Shown: one piece after another, positions 36,086 through 44,673 of the stretch
How the letters are laid out: each line of letters opens with the position of its first letter
Numbering within the stretch: the first letter of the stretch is position 1
NCBI RefSeq assembly: GCF_024753205.1
Contig: NZ_JANUGZ010000004.1
Location: 682,001-746,000, forward strand
Direction of reading: 5' to 3'
DNA: 64,000 bases
Source: Massilia aurea
GTDB lineage: Bacteria > Pseudomonadota > Gammaproteobacteria > Burkholderiales > Burkholderiaceae_D
Made by a program: the position numbers and the translations under genes
Notes under the pieces: model-generated
Seen by the model: the letters and a program-made list of their open reading frames with translations, nothing else
What the model was told of the DNA's origin: nothing
Databases searched by the model: none

Positions 36086-36496
36086 TTATCGCATGACCAG
36101 CAAGGCGACGACCAGCGCGACGACCACCAGCACGATGGCGAATACCCGGATGCTCTTGCCGGATCTTGTCCGTACCTGCTGCGCGGGCGGCGCGCTTTCC
36201 AGCGCCCGGTTCGACGCGACGACATCGACGGCCTTGTCGACGACGACCTGCGCCGTGTCGCGGTCGAGTCCGCGCCGGACCAGGTCGGCAATCGCGTCGT
36301 CCGCCGCCGCGCCGCTGTCCAGCCGCGCACTGGCGTGGCCGATCAGCACCAGGAAGTGCTGCATTGAATCCGCGCCTGCTGTCGCTGGCTGAGCGGGTTC
36401 GGTGCCACCTTCCTGGAGCGAGAAGGCGCGAATGGCCAGCTGCAGCGCGCTGTCGTCGGGTTCGACGACCTGTTGATTCTGATCGGTGCTGCTCAT
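36086..36496 (-). CDS. Small C-tail-anchored membrane protein, unknown
   Basis: A 136-aa protein with a soluble helical part and one transmembrane segment at the very C-terminus (FAIVLVVVALVVALLVM), preceded by basic residues. That makes it a tail-anchored protein facing the cytoplasm. Residues 30-100 form two or three amphipathic helices. No family recognised. The start MSSTDQNQQ at 36496 is chosen because the longer frame contains no plausible ribosome site. Its 3' end converges with the S4 gene. Confidence 0.7.
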   Translation of the reverse strand: MSSTDQNQQVVEPDDSALQLAIRAFSLQEGGTEPAQPATAGADSMQHFLVLIGHASARLDSGAAADDAIADLVRRGLDRDTAQVVVDKAVDVVASNRALESAPPAQQVRTRSGKSIRVFAIVLVVVALVVALLVMR

Positions 36497-36737
36497 GCTG
36501 TGGACCTTTCGTCTGCGCGCTGAATGTTGCTGGATTATTAATGGTAACAGTCCAGCTGCAAACAGGTGCGCCATGCTCGTAAATCACGCACCGGACACCC
36601 CGAAAATGCTGTACCTTTAGCAGATCAAACAACTGTTTTCTGCCGCTCGCCTGCACGCCGGGCCGTCAGCAAAAGACGCTTTCTCCGGGTGTCGCGGGTT
36701 GTTTTTCATCAATAGAACCGCACCTCTAAGTTCCCGT

Positions 36738-36777
36738 TTGACATTCCAGGCCCGATAGATAATAGTACGAGCGTTCG
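36738..36777 (+). promoter_or_regulatory. Probable promoter and operator of the fatty-acid operon
   Basis: TTGACA (36738-36743), 17 bp, AATAGT (36761-36766), then the near-palindrome CGAGCGTTCG (36768-36777) over the expected start site. It lies 47 bp before the TetR gene, in a 327-bp gap (36497-36823) that otherwise shows nothing. The palindrome is a natural site for the TetR regulator to repress its own operon. Confidence 0.45.
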
Positions 36778-36823
36778 GATTTTTTCGAGACCAGGGGAAG
36801 CTATCAGTACTTCAGCAAAATTC

Positions 36824-37441
36824 ATGCGCAAGGGCGAGCAGACGCGGGCGGCAATTCTCGACGTCGCGCTCGAGCTCGCCAGCCGCAACGGCCTTGAAGG
36901 CTTGACGATCGGCCTGCTGGCTGACCGGATGAGCATGAGCAAGTCCGGCGTGTTCGCGCACTTCGGTTCGCGCGAAGACCTGCAGCTCGAGGTGGTCAAG
37001 CTATACCACCACCGCTTCGAGCAAGAGGTCTTTTACCCGAGCATCAAGGAAACCCGCGGTCTGCCGCGCCTGGTGGCGATGTACACGCGCTGGGTCAAGC
37101 GGGTGTCGGTCGAAATCGCGTCCGGATGCATCTATATCAGTGGCGCCGTCGAATACGACGACCGCGAAGGCCCGATCCGCGAAGAGCTGGTGTCGATGGT
37201 CCGCGCGTGGCAGGGCGCCTTGCTGCGCAGCGTGGAGCAGGCAATGGAACTGAAGCATCTGCACACCGGTTTCGATGCCGAGCAGCTGGTGTTTGAAATG
37301 CACGGCCTGATCCTGGCGCTGCACCACGATGCGCGTTTCCTGCGCAATCCGGGCGCCGTCGAACGGGCACGGGCCGGCTTTGAACGCCTGATCGAGAATT
37401 ACCGCAATTCCCAACAATCGCAAGACCACCAGGCGGCATAA
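36824..37441 (+). CDS. TetR-family regulator, likely repressor of the beta-oxidation operon
   Basis: A 205-aa regulator. The HTH domain is at residues 5-50 (TRAAILDVALELASRNGLEG, then LADRMSMSKSGVFAHFGSRE). The C-terminal ligand domain, with RWVKRVSVEIASGCIYISG and MHGLILALHHDARFL, resembles TetR proteins found before acyl-CoA genes. It starts a run of plus-strand genes, with only 47 bp to fadE, so the regulator and its targets probably share one transcript. Acyl-CoA as ligand is inferred from context. Confidence 0.88.
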   Translation: MRKGEQTRAAILDVALELASRNGLEGLTIGLLADRMSMSKSGVFAHFGSREDLQLEVVKLYHHRFEQEVFYPSIKETRGLPRLVAMYTRWVKRVSVEIASGCIYISGAVEYDDREGPIREELVSMVRAWQGALLRSVEQAMELKHLHTGFDAEQLVFEMHGLILALHHDARFLRNPGAVERARAGFERLIENYRNSQQSQDHQAA

Positions 37442-37488
37442 GGCCGCCTGTCACGTCCAACAATCGTCACACTCTTCAGGAGAAAACC

Positions 37489-39279
37489 ATGGGTCAGTAC
37501 GTCGCGCCAATCCGGGATATGCAGTTCGTTCTGCACGAGTTCCTCAATGTCACCGAAGAATTCAAGAATCTGCCGAAATACCAGGAAATCGATACCGACA
37601 TCATCAACCAGGTACTCGAAGAAGGTGCAAAGTTCACCCAGGAAGTGCTGTTCCCGCTGAACCACTCGGGCGACCGCGAAGGCTGCACCTTCAATGCCGC
37701 CGACAAGAGCGTGACCACGCCGAAGGGCTTCAAGCAAGCGTATAAACAGTATGTCGAAGGCGGCTGGGCAGCGCTGGCGTGCGATCCGGAATACGGCGGT
37801 CAGGGCTTGCCGATCACGCTGAACAACTCGTTCTACGAGATGCTCAATTCGTCGAACCAGGCCTGGTCGATGTACCCGGGCCTGTCGCACGGCGCCTACG
37901 AGTGCCTGCTCGAGCACGGCACCGACGACCAGAAACGCCTGTACCTGCCAAAGCTCGTTTCGGGTGAATGGACCGGCACGATGTGCCTGACCGAAGCGCA
38001 CTGCGGCACTGACCTGGGCCTGTTGCGTTCGAAAGCCGAACCGCAAGGCGACGGCGCCTACCTGATCACCGGCTCGAAGATCTTCATCTCGGCCGGCGAA
38101 CACGATATCTCGGACAACATCGTCCACCTGGTGCTGGCACGTCTGCCGGATGCACCGGAAGGCTCGAAGGGCATCTCGCTGTTCCTGGTGCCGAAGTTCA
38201 TGCCGAACGAAGACGGCTCGATCGGCGAGCGCAATGGCATCGCCTGCGGCGCCATCGAAGAAAAGATGGGCATCCACGGTAACTCGACCTGCCAGATGAA
38301 CCTGGACAACGCGCGCGCCACGCTGATCGGCCAGCCGCACAAGGGCCTGCAGGCGATGTTCGTGTTCATGAACGCCGCCCGCCTGGGTGTGGGCATGCAG
38401 TCGCTCGGCCTGACCGAAGTGGCGTACCAGAACGCGCTGGCCTATGCAAAAGACCGCATCCAGATGCGCAGCCTGTCGGGCGTGAAAGCACCGGACAAGC
38501 CAGCCGACCCGATCATCGTGCACCCGGACGTGCGCCGCATGCTCTTGACCGCAAAAGCCTTCGCTGAAGGCGGCCGCGCGTTCTCGTCGTACGTTGCGCT
38601 GCAGATCGACCGCGAACTGAACCACACCGATGAAGACGTGCGCAAGGAAGCCGCTGACGAAGTGGCCCTCCTCACGCCAATCATCAAGGCCTTCATCACC
38701 GACAACGGCTGGATCGCGACCTCGGAAGCGATGCAGGTCTACGGCGGCCACGGCTACATCGCCGAATGGGGCATGGAGCAGTACGTGCGCGACGCGCGCA
38801 TCAACATGATCTACGAAGGCACCAACACCATCCAGTCGCTGGACCTGCTGGGCCGCAAAATCCTGATGGACAACGGCGCCAAGCTGCGCAAGTTCGGCGA
38901 GAAGATCAAGAACTTTGTTGAAGACAATGGCCTGGACGAGAACATGTCCGAATTCGTCACGCCGCTGGGCGAGCTGGGCGACAAGGTCACCAAGCTGACG
39001 ATGGAAATCGGCATGAAGGCCTTCCAGAACCCGGACGAAGTGGGCGCCGCCGCCGTGCCTTACCTGCGCGTAGCCGGTCACCTGGTCTACAGCTACCTGT
39101 TCGCGCAGCAAGCCAAGATCGCACTGGCCAAGCTCGATTCGGGCGACCGCTTCTATGAATCGAAGCTGGCGACGATCCGCTTCTACTTCGCACGTCTGTA
39201 TCCGGAAACCGCGATGCTGATCCGCCAGGCACGCTCGGGCGCCGCGAACCTGACGGCGCTGGACGCCGACCTGTTCTAA
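37489..39279 (+). CDS. Acyl-CoA dehydrogenase (FadE-type, long form)
   Basis: A 596-aa FAD flavoprotein introducing the C2-C3 double bond in fatty acyl-CoA. It has the usual N-terminal, middle and C-terminal domains (MCLTEAHCGTDLGLLRSKAE near 165, GISLFLVPK near 228, AARLGVGMQSLG near 300, YGGHGYIAEWGMEQYVRDAR near 420, with the base in YEGTNTIQ near 443), plus a C-terminal extension of about 120 residues typical of bacterial medium/long-chain enzymes. ATG 37489 follows AGGAG. It is the first catabolic gene after the TetR regulator. Confidence 0.93.
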   Translation: MGQYVAPIRDMQFVLHEFLNVTEEFKNLPKYQEIDTDIINQVLEEGAKFTQEVLFPLNHSGDREGCTFNAADKSVTTPKGFKQAYKQYVEGGWAALACDPEYGGQGLPITLNNSFYEMLNSSNQAWSMYPGLSHGAYECLLEHGTDDQKRLYLPKLVSGEWTGTMCLTEAHCGTDLGLLRSKAEPQGDGAYLITGSKIFISAGEHDISDNIVHLVLARLPDAPEGSKGISLFLVPKFMPNEDGSIGERNGIACGAIEEKMGIHGNSTCQMNLDNARATLIGQPHKGLQAMFVFMNAARLGVGMQSLGLTEVAYQNALAYAKDRIQMRSLSGVKAPDKPADPIIVHPDVRRMLLTAKAFAEGGRAFSSYVALQIDRELNHTDEDVRKEAADEVALLTPIIKAFITDNGWIATSEAMQVYGGHGYIAEWGMEQYVRDARINMIYEGTNTIQSLDLLGRKILMDNGAKLRKFGEKIKNFVEDNGLDENMSEFVTPLGELGDKVTKLTMEIGMKAFQNPDEVGAAAVPYLRVAGHLVYSYLFAQQAKIALAKLDSGDRFYESKLATIRFYFARLYPETAMLIRQARSGAANLTALDADLF

Positions 39280-39312
39280 GCACTCACGCCCAACCCAACA
39301 AGGAAATCTTAC

Positions 39313-41709
39313 ATGTCCAATTTCATCGTCAAGAAAGTCGCCGTGCTGGGCGCCGGCGTGATGGGCGCGCAAATCGCCGCCCACTGCGTGAACGCCAAGG
39401 TGCCAGTCGTGCTGTTCGACCTGCCTGCAAAAGAGGGTCCGAAGAACGGCATCGTCCTGCGCGCCATCGAGAACCTGAAAAAGCTCTCGCCAGCCCCGCT
39501 GGGCAACAAGGATGACGCGGCCCTGATCGAAGTGGCCAACTACGAGGATAACCTCGACGTGCTGGCCGGTTGCGACCTGATCATCGAAGCCATCGCCGAG
39601 CGCATGGACTGGAAACACGACCTGTACGCCAAGGTCGCGCCGCACATCGCGCCGAACGCGATCTTCGCATCGAACACGTCGGGCCTGTCGATCAACAAGC
39701 TGGCCGAAGGTTTTGATTCAGAGCTCAAGGCACGCTTCTGCGGTGTGCACTTCTTCAATCCGCCGCGCTACATGCACCTGGTCGAACTGATCCCGACCAC
39801 GGACACCCGTCCCGACATCCTCGACCAGCTCGAAACGTTCCTGACCTCGACCCTGGGCAAGGGCGTCGTGCGCGCGAAAGACACGCCAAACTTCATCGCC
39901 AACCGCGTCGGCATCTTCGGCATGCTGGCCACGATCGTCGAAGCCGAGAAATTCGGCCTGTCGGTCGACGTGGTCGACGACCTGACCGGCGCCAAGCTGG
40001 GCCGCGCCAAGTCGGGCACCTTCCGCACCGCGGACGTGGTCGGCCTGGACACGATGGGCCATGTGATCAAGACGATGCAGGACAACCTGAAGGACGACCC
40101 GTTCTTCAGCGTCTACAAAACGCCGGACATCCTGGCCAAGCTGATCGAAAAAGGTGCACTGGGCCAGAAATCCGGCGCCGGCTTCTACAAGAAGGTCGGC
40201 AAGGAGATCCAGCGCCTGGACTTCGCCACGGGTGAATACGTCGCCGGCGGCGCCAAGGCCGCCGACATCGTTGGCCGTATCCTGAAAGAGAAAGACCCGG
40301 TCAAGAAGTTCAAGGCCATGCGCGAGTCGACCAACCCGCAGGCGCAGTTCCTGTGGGCGATCTTCCGTGACGCGTTCCACTACATCGCGTTCCACCTCGA
40401 ATCGATTGCCGACAACGCGCGCGACATCGATTTTGCGATGCGCTGGGGCTTCGGCTGGAGCGTCGGCCCGTTCGAAACGTGGCAGGGCGCCGGCTGGACG
40501 CAGATCGCGCAGTGGGTCAAGGAAGACATCGACGCCGGCAAGGCACTGTCGACGGCACCGCTGCCAGCCTGGGTGTTCGAGGGTTCGGTCGCCGAGAAGG
40601 GCGTGCATACCCCTGAGGGTTCGTACTCGGTGGCCAAGAGCGGCTATGTGCCACTGTCCGATCTGCCGGTCTACCAGCGCCAGCAGTTCCGCGCACCGGT
40701 CGTTGGCCTGGGCGGCGCCGATCCGAAAACCGCCGGCACCACCGTGTTCGAAGACGAGTCCGTGCGCCTGTGGCATTCGGACGACGAAGTCCTGGTCGTC
40801 TCGCTCAAGACCAAGATGCATGTCATCGGCGATGGCGTCATCAAGGGTCTGCAGCGCGCACTGAAAGAAGCCGAAGCCGGCTTCAAGGGCATCGTGATCT
40901 GGAACACCGACGCAGCCGAAGGCGGCGCGTTCTCGGCCGGCGCCGACCTGCAATCTGCTTTGCCAGCCTTCATGGCCGGCGGCGCGAAGGCGATGGAGCC
41001 GATCGTGCGCGAGCTGCAGGACACCTTCATGGCGCTCAAGTACTCGAACGTGCCGGTCGTGGCCGCAGTGGCGGGCCTCGCGCTGGGCGGCGGCTGCGAG
41101 CTGGCGCTGCATGCCAGCAAGCGTGTCGCGTCGATCGAGTCGTACATCGGCCTGGTCGAAGTGGGCGTGGGCCTGGTGCCTGCCGGCGGCGGCCTGAAGG
41201 AAGCAGCGCTGCGCGCCGCAACCGAAGCCAAGGGCAACGACATCCTGCAATTCCTGAAGAACGGTTTCATGAACGCGGCCACCGCGCAAGTGTCGAAGTC
41301 GGCGCTGGAAGCGAAGGCCATGGGTTACCTGAAAGAAGACGACGTGATTGTCTTCAACGCCTACGAACTGCTGCACGTGGCGAAAACCACGGCGCGCGCG
41401 ATGGCCGATGCTGGCTACCGCGCCCCGGCGCGCCGCACGTTCCCGGTCACCGGCCGTTACGGCTGGGGCACGATCCGCGGCCAGATGGTCAATATGCGCG
41501 ACGGCGGCTTCATCTCGGCCTATGACTACCAGCTGGGCGACACCATCGCCGAGATCGTCACTGGCGGCGACATCGACCAGGGCAGTGTGGTCAGCGAGCA
41601 GTGGATCCTCGACCTGGAGCGCAAGGCCTTCGTGGCGCTGCTGAACAATCCGAAAACGCAGGAACGCATCATGGGCATGATGCAGACCGGCAAGCCAGTG
41701 CGCAACTAA
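39313..41709 (+). CDS. 3-hydroxyacyl-CoA dehydrogenase / enoyl-CoA hydratase, FadN-type
   Basis: A 798-aa bifunctional enzyme with the dehydrogenase first: Rossmann motif VAVLGAGVMGAQIAAH (near residue 9), then GVHFFNPPRYMHLVE (near 145) and a C-terminal 3HCDH domain near 300-400. The enoyl-CoA hydratase domain comes last (about 500-790, AVAGLALGGGCELALHA and IGLVEVGVGLVPAGGG, with the catalytic Glu kept). This order is opposite to E. coli FadB and like FadN. It carries out hydration and NAD-dependent oxidation of beta-oxidation. The spacer to fadE is 33 bp. Confidence 0.92.
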   Translation: MSNFIVKKVAVLGAGVMGAQIAAHCVNAKVPVVLFDLPAKEGPKNGIVLRAIENLKKLSPAPLGNKDDAALIEVANYEDNLDVLAGCDLIIEAIAERMDWKHDLYAKVAPHIAPNAIFASNTSGLSINKLAEGFDSELKARFCGVHFFNPPRYMHLVELIPTTDTRPDILDQLETFLTSTLGKGVVRAKDTPNFIANRVGIFGMLATIVEAEKFGLSVDVVDDLTGAKLGRAKSGTFRTADVVGLDTMGHVIKTMQDNLKDDPFFSVYKTPDILAKLIEKGALGQKSGAGFYKKVGKEIQRLDFATGEYVAGGAKAADIVGRILKEKDPVKKFKAMRESTNPQAQFLWAIFRDAFHYIAFHLESIADNARDIDFAMRWGFGWSVGPFETWQGAGWTQIAQWVKEDIDAGKALSTAPLPAWVFEGSVAEKGVHTPEGSYSVAKSGYVPLSDLPVYQRQQFRAPVVGLGGADPKTAGTTVFEDESVRLWHSDDEVLVVSLKTKMHVIGDGVIKGLQRALKEAEAGFKGIVIWNTDAAEGGAFSAGADLQSALPAFMAGGAKAMEPIVRELQDTFMALKYSNVPVVAAVAGLALGGGCELALHASKRVASIESYIGLVEVGVGLVPAGGGLKEAALRAATEAKGNDILQFLKNGFMNAATAQVSKSALEAKAMGYLKEDDVIVFNAYELLHVAKTTARAMADAGYRAPARRTFPVTGRYGWGTIRGQMVNMRDGGFISAYDYQLGDTIAEIVTGGDIDQGSVVSEQWILDLERKAFVALLNNPKTQERIMGMMQTGKPVRN

Positions 41710-41733
41710 GCGTCGACAGAACAGGACACTGAC

Positions 41734-42930
41734 ATGAGCAAACAACTTCAAGACGCATACATCGTCGCAGCGACCCGCACCCCGATCGGCAAGGCGCCGC
41801 GCGGCATGTTCAACAAGACCCGCCCGGACGATCTGCTGGTGCACGCGATCCGCGGCGCCATGGCGGCCGTGCCGAACCTGGACCCGGCGTTGATCATCGA
41901 TGCGATCATCGGCTGCTCGTTCCCGGAAGCCGAGCAGGGCTTCAACATCGCCCGTAACTCGGTGGTGCTGGCCGGCTTGCCGAACACCGTGGGCGGCGTG
42001 ACGGTCAACCGTTACTGCGCCTCGGGCATCACCGCACTGGCGATGGCCGCTGACCGCATCCGCGTGGGCGAAGCCGACGTGATGATCGCCGGCGGCGTCG
42101 AATCGATGTCGATGGTGCCGATGATGGGCCACCACCCGTCGATCAATATGGACACGTTCAAGGACGAGAACGTGGGCCTGGCCTACGGCATGGGCCTGAC
42201 GGCCGAGAACGTCGCCAACCAGTGGAAGATCTCGCGCGAAGACCAGGACGCCTTCGGCCTGGAATCGCACCGCCGCGCCATCGCTGCGCAGCAGGCCGGC
42301 CACTTCAAGGACGAGATCACCCCGGTCGACGTCATCACCCGCACGCCGAACCTGGCCACCGGCCAGATCGACGTCAAGACCCGCACCGTGGACACCGACG
42401 AAGGCCCACGCGCCGACGCCAGCATGGAAAGCATGGGCAAACTCAAGCCCGTGTTCGCCGCCAAGGGTTCGGTCACGGCCGCCACGTCGTCGCAGATGTC
42501 CGATGGCGCCGGCGCCCTGATCGTCGTCAGCGAAAAAATCCTGCGCGAGCACAACCTGACGCCGCTGGCCAAGTTCTCGTCGTTCGCCGTGCGCGGCGTG
42601 CCGCCGGAAATCATGGGCATCGGTCCGAAGTTTGCGATTCCTGCCGCGCTGGCCGCCGCCGGCATCACGCAGGACCAGCTGGACTGGATCGAGCTGAACG
42701 AAGCCTTCGCCGCGCAGGCGCTGGCCGTGATCCGCGACCTGGGCCTGGACACCAGCAAGGTCAACCCGCTGGGCGGCGCGATCGCTCTGGGGCACCCGCT
42801 GGGCGCAACCGGCGCGATCCGCGCCGCGACCGTCGTGCACGCGCTGCGTCGCAATAATCTGAAGTACGGCATGGTGACGATGTGCGTCGGCGCCGGCATG
42901 GGCGCTGCGGGCATTATCGAACGCGTCTAA
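41734..42930 (+). CDS. Acetyl-CoA C-acyltransferase (3-ketoacyl-CoA thiolase)
   Basis: A 398-aa thiolase. The acyl-accepting Cys is Cys95 in VNRYCASGITALAMAADRI, the active-site His is in GHPLGATGA (near 351), and the second Cys is about Cys384 in MCVGAGMGAAGI. It cleaves 3-ketoacyl-CoA in the last step of beta-oxidation. It starts 24 bp after the dehydrogenase/hydratase gene. The hydratase/isomerase gene follows after 122 bp filled by an inverted repeat. Confidence 0.94.
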   Translation: MSKQLQDAYIVAATRTPIGKAPRGMFNKTRPDDLLVHAIRGAMAAVPNLDPALIIDAIIGCSFPEAEQGFNIARNSVVLAGLPNTVGGVTVNRYCASGITALAMAADRIRVGEADVMIAGGVESMSMVPMMGHHPSINMDTFKDENVGLAYGMGLTAENVANQWKISREDQDAFGLESHRRAIAAQQAGHFKDEITPVDVITRTPNLATGQIDVKTRTVDTDEGPRADASMESMGKLKPVFAAKGSVTAATSSQMSDGAGALIVVSEKILREHNLTPLAKFSSFAVRGVPPEIMGIGPKFAIPAALAAAGITQDQLDWIELNEAFAAQALAVIRDLGLDTSKVNPLGGAIALGHPLGATGAIRAATVVHALRRNNLKYGMVTMCVGAGMGAAGIIERV

Positions 42931-42948
42931 GCAAGCCAGTACGATCAC

Positions 42949-43016
42949 CGCGTGGGCGGGAGATCCGCTCACCCTACAATCGACTATGTAGGGTGGGCGG
43001 GTCTCCCGCCCACGCG
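42949..43016. repeat. 30-bp imperfect inverted repeat inside the beta-oxidation operon
   Basis: The left arm, 42949-42978 (starting CGCGTGGGCGGGAGATCC), and right arm, 42987-43016 (ending GTCTCCCGCCCACGCG), pair over 30 bp with two mismatches around the loop ATCGACTA. The GTAGGGTGGGCGGG sequence is familiar as a dispersed repeat of Burkholderiales, so this is probably a mobile palindromic unit, not a terminator of the operon. There is no T-run. Confidence 0.7.
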
Positions 43017-43052
43017 TCCAACCAGCCCAAGAAACAACGGGAGACAACCACC

Positions 43053-43826
43053 ATGAGCATCCTCACCACCACCGCCGACGGCATCCTCACGATCACCTTC
43101 AACCGCCTCGAACGCAAGAACGCGATCACCGGCGCGATGTACCAGACGATGGCCGACGCCTTGCGCGCCGCCGAGCAGGACACGACGATCCGCGCCATCC
43201 TGATCACCGGCCAGCCCGAGATTTTCACCGCCGGTAACGACCTCGACGATTTCCTGAACAACACCGGCGAAGGCGCGATGACGCCAGAGCGTCCGGTGTT
43301 CCAGTTCATGCTGGCGCTGGAAGGCTGCACCAAACCGGTGGTCGCGGCCGTGGCCGGCGCCGCCGTCGGTATCGGCACCACGCTCCTGATGCATTGCGAC
43401 CTGGTCTACGCGGCCGACAACGCCAAATTCTCGATGCCGTTCTCGCAGCTGGGCCTGTGTCCTGAATTTGCCTCGTCGCTGCTGGTCGCGCAGTCGGCCG
43501 GCTACACGCGCGCCGCTGAAAAGCTGATGCTGGGCGAGCCGTTCCTGGCCCAGGAAGCGCTGGAGATGGGCATCGTCGCGCGCGTCGTGCCGGCAGCGGA
43601 ACTGCTCGCGTTCGCGCAGGCGCAAGCGGCAAAACTGGTCAAGCTGCCCCCAGCCTCGATCCGCACGACCAAGGCGCTGATGCGCCGCGCGCGCACCGCG
43701 CACGTCCGGGACACCATTGCGGCTGAAAACGAACAGTTCAGCGCGATGCTGGGCGGCGCCGAAGCGAAGGAAGCCTTCACCGCGTTCTTCGAAAAGCGCA
43801 AGCCGGATTTCAGCAAGTTCGACTAG
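43053..43826 (+). CDS. Crotonase-fold enzyme, probably enoyl-CoA isomerase (annotated class enoyl-CoA hydratase/isomerase)
   Basis: A 257-aa crotonase. The oxyanion-hole segments are TAGNDLDDF (near 60) and GAAVGIGTTLLMHCD (near 102). At the place of the first hydratase glutamate (usually PE) the protein reads SMPF (Phe130). Instead Glu138 stands in LGLCPEFASS, the pattern of delta3-delta2-enoyl-CoA isomerases of the ECI2 type. That would let the operon handle unsaturated fatty acids, and fits the presence of a separate hydratase domain upstream. Start at ATG 43053 follows CGGGAGACAACCACC. An enoyl-CoA hydratase activity remains possible. Confidence 0.85.
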   Translation: MSILTTTADGILTITFNRLERKNAITGAMYQTMADALRAAEQDTTIRAILITGQPEIFTAGNDLDDFLNNTGEGAMTPERPVFQFMLALEGCTKPVVAAVAGAAVGIGTTLLMHCDLVYAADNAKFSMPFSQLGLCPEFASSLLVAQSAGYTRAAEKLMLGEPFLAQEALEMGIVARVVPAAELLAFAQAQAAKLVKLPPASIRTTKALMRRARTAHVRDTIAAENEQFSAMLGGAEAKEAFTAFFEKRKPDFSKFD

Positions 43827-43834
43827 TCGGCCAG

Positions 43835-43881
43835 CCGGCGAACGGGCGGCACCGGGGCGCACCCCCATGGCCGTTCGCCGG
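43835..43881. repeat. Perfect 11-bp inverted repeat after the operon
   Basis: CCGGCGAACGG (43835-43845) and CCGTTCGCCGG (43871-43881) are complementary around 25 bp, 9 nt after the last stop codon. There is no T-run. It may end or protect the beta-oxidation transcript. Confidence 0.5.
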
Positions 43882-43954
43882 TATCATGTGCCGAACCGTG
43901 CCCGCCACCGATAACGATCTTCATGCGGCGGGCGCTTGCTAAAAAAAGGGTGAT

Positions 43955-44191
43955 ATGAGAACGACGGAAAATACTGCGGTCGCCGAGTTGGCGTTTGAAC
44001 TTGGCAAGGTAACGCGCAGAGCAATCGATGGCAGTTATGGCAAGGCCGATCCGGTCGAACTGTCACGGGTGGCCAATGCGCTGCTCGAAGCAGGCCAGGA
44101 AAAAATCCTGAATGATGTGCTGCTGGTGTTTGTCGCCGGCTTCGAAGAGGGCGACCCGCCGGAACGGCGTGCCGATCCCGAAAATCGCTGA
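43955..44191 (+). CDS. Small hypothetical protein
   Basis: A 78-aa acidic helical protein ([20 protein letters not shown], then a helix [28 protein letters not shown]). No family recognised. A clear ribosome site AAAGGGTGAT precedes ATG 43955. The gene stands alone between the beta-oxidation operon and a minus-strand set, to which it converges. Confidence 0.6.
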   Translation: MRTTENTAVAELAFELGKVTRRAIDGSYGKADPVELSRVANALLEAGQEKILNDVLLVFVAGFEEGDPPERRADPENR

Positions 44192-44224
44192 AAACAGCTG
44201 ATCGTCCGCTGGCAGCAACGCCTG

Positions 44225-44671
44225 TCAGCGCACGATCAACACCGCGCGCACGCTGGGATCCAGCGCCGTGCGCTCGACATAGCCGATCATCCCCGGATTC
44301 TCCGCAATCATCCTGCGCATGGCGGCATTGCCATCGACCTCGGCCGGTGGCTGGCCGCGGCCAGTGAAGATCAGTCTGGCCCAGTGCGCTTTCACGAGCG
44401 CCGGGGTGCGGTGCGTGACCTTGCTGTAGAACTCGTTACGCAGCGGTGAACCGAGGTCCTGGTCGATGGGCACCACTTCACTGCCGTTCGGGAAGCGGTT
44501 GGTCTGGAACAGGAAGATCTCGGCAACCTGGTCGGCACTGAGCATGCTGATGTTGCTGCGCGCTGAGACGATCACGGCCAGCTCCGCTGCCGGGGCAGCG
44601 CTGGGCGCCAGCGCAAGTGCGGGACCCAGGCACAGGGCCAGCAACAGTGTGGGAAGCGAACGGTTCATCAT
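44225..44671 (-). CDS. Small PBP-like (phosphate-binding-type) periplasmic protein
   Basis: A 148-aa exported protein. The signal peptide ends near residue 29 (APAAEL). The mature part (SNISMLSADQVAEIFLFQTNRFPNGSEVVPIDQDLGSPLR, then LVKAHWARLIFTGRG and ENPGMIGYVE) is clearly related to PstS-like phosphate-binding proteins, but only about half their length, so it is one lobe or a minimal domain. It follows the beta-barrel gene by 2 bp and is probably made with it. It may pass a ligand to the barrel or chemoreceptor; phosphate binding is not proven. Confidence 0.8.
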   Translation of the reverse strand: MMNRSLPTLLLALCLGPALALAPSAAPAAELAVIVSARSNISMLSADQVAEIFLFQTNRFPNGSEVVPIDQDLGSPLRNEFYSKVTHRTPALVKAHWARLIFTGRGQPPAEVDGNAAMRRMIAENPGMIGYVERTALDPSVRAVLIVR

Positions 44672-44673
44672 GG

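Noticed and set aside
39718..43047. A 1109-codon minus-strand frame opposite the fatty-acid genes
   Set aside because: It spans three clear plus-strand enzymes and has no recognisable domain.
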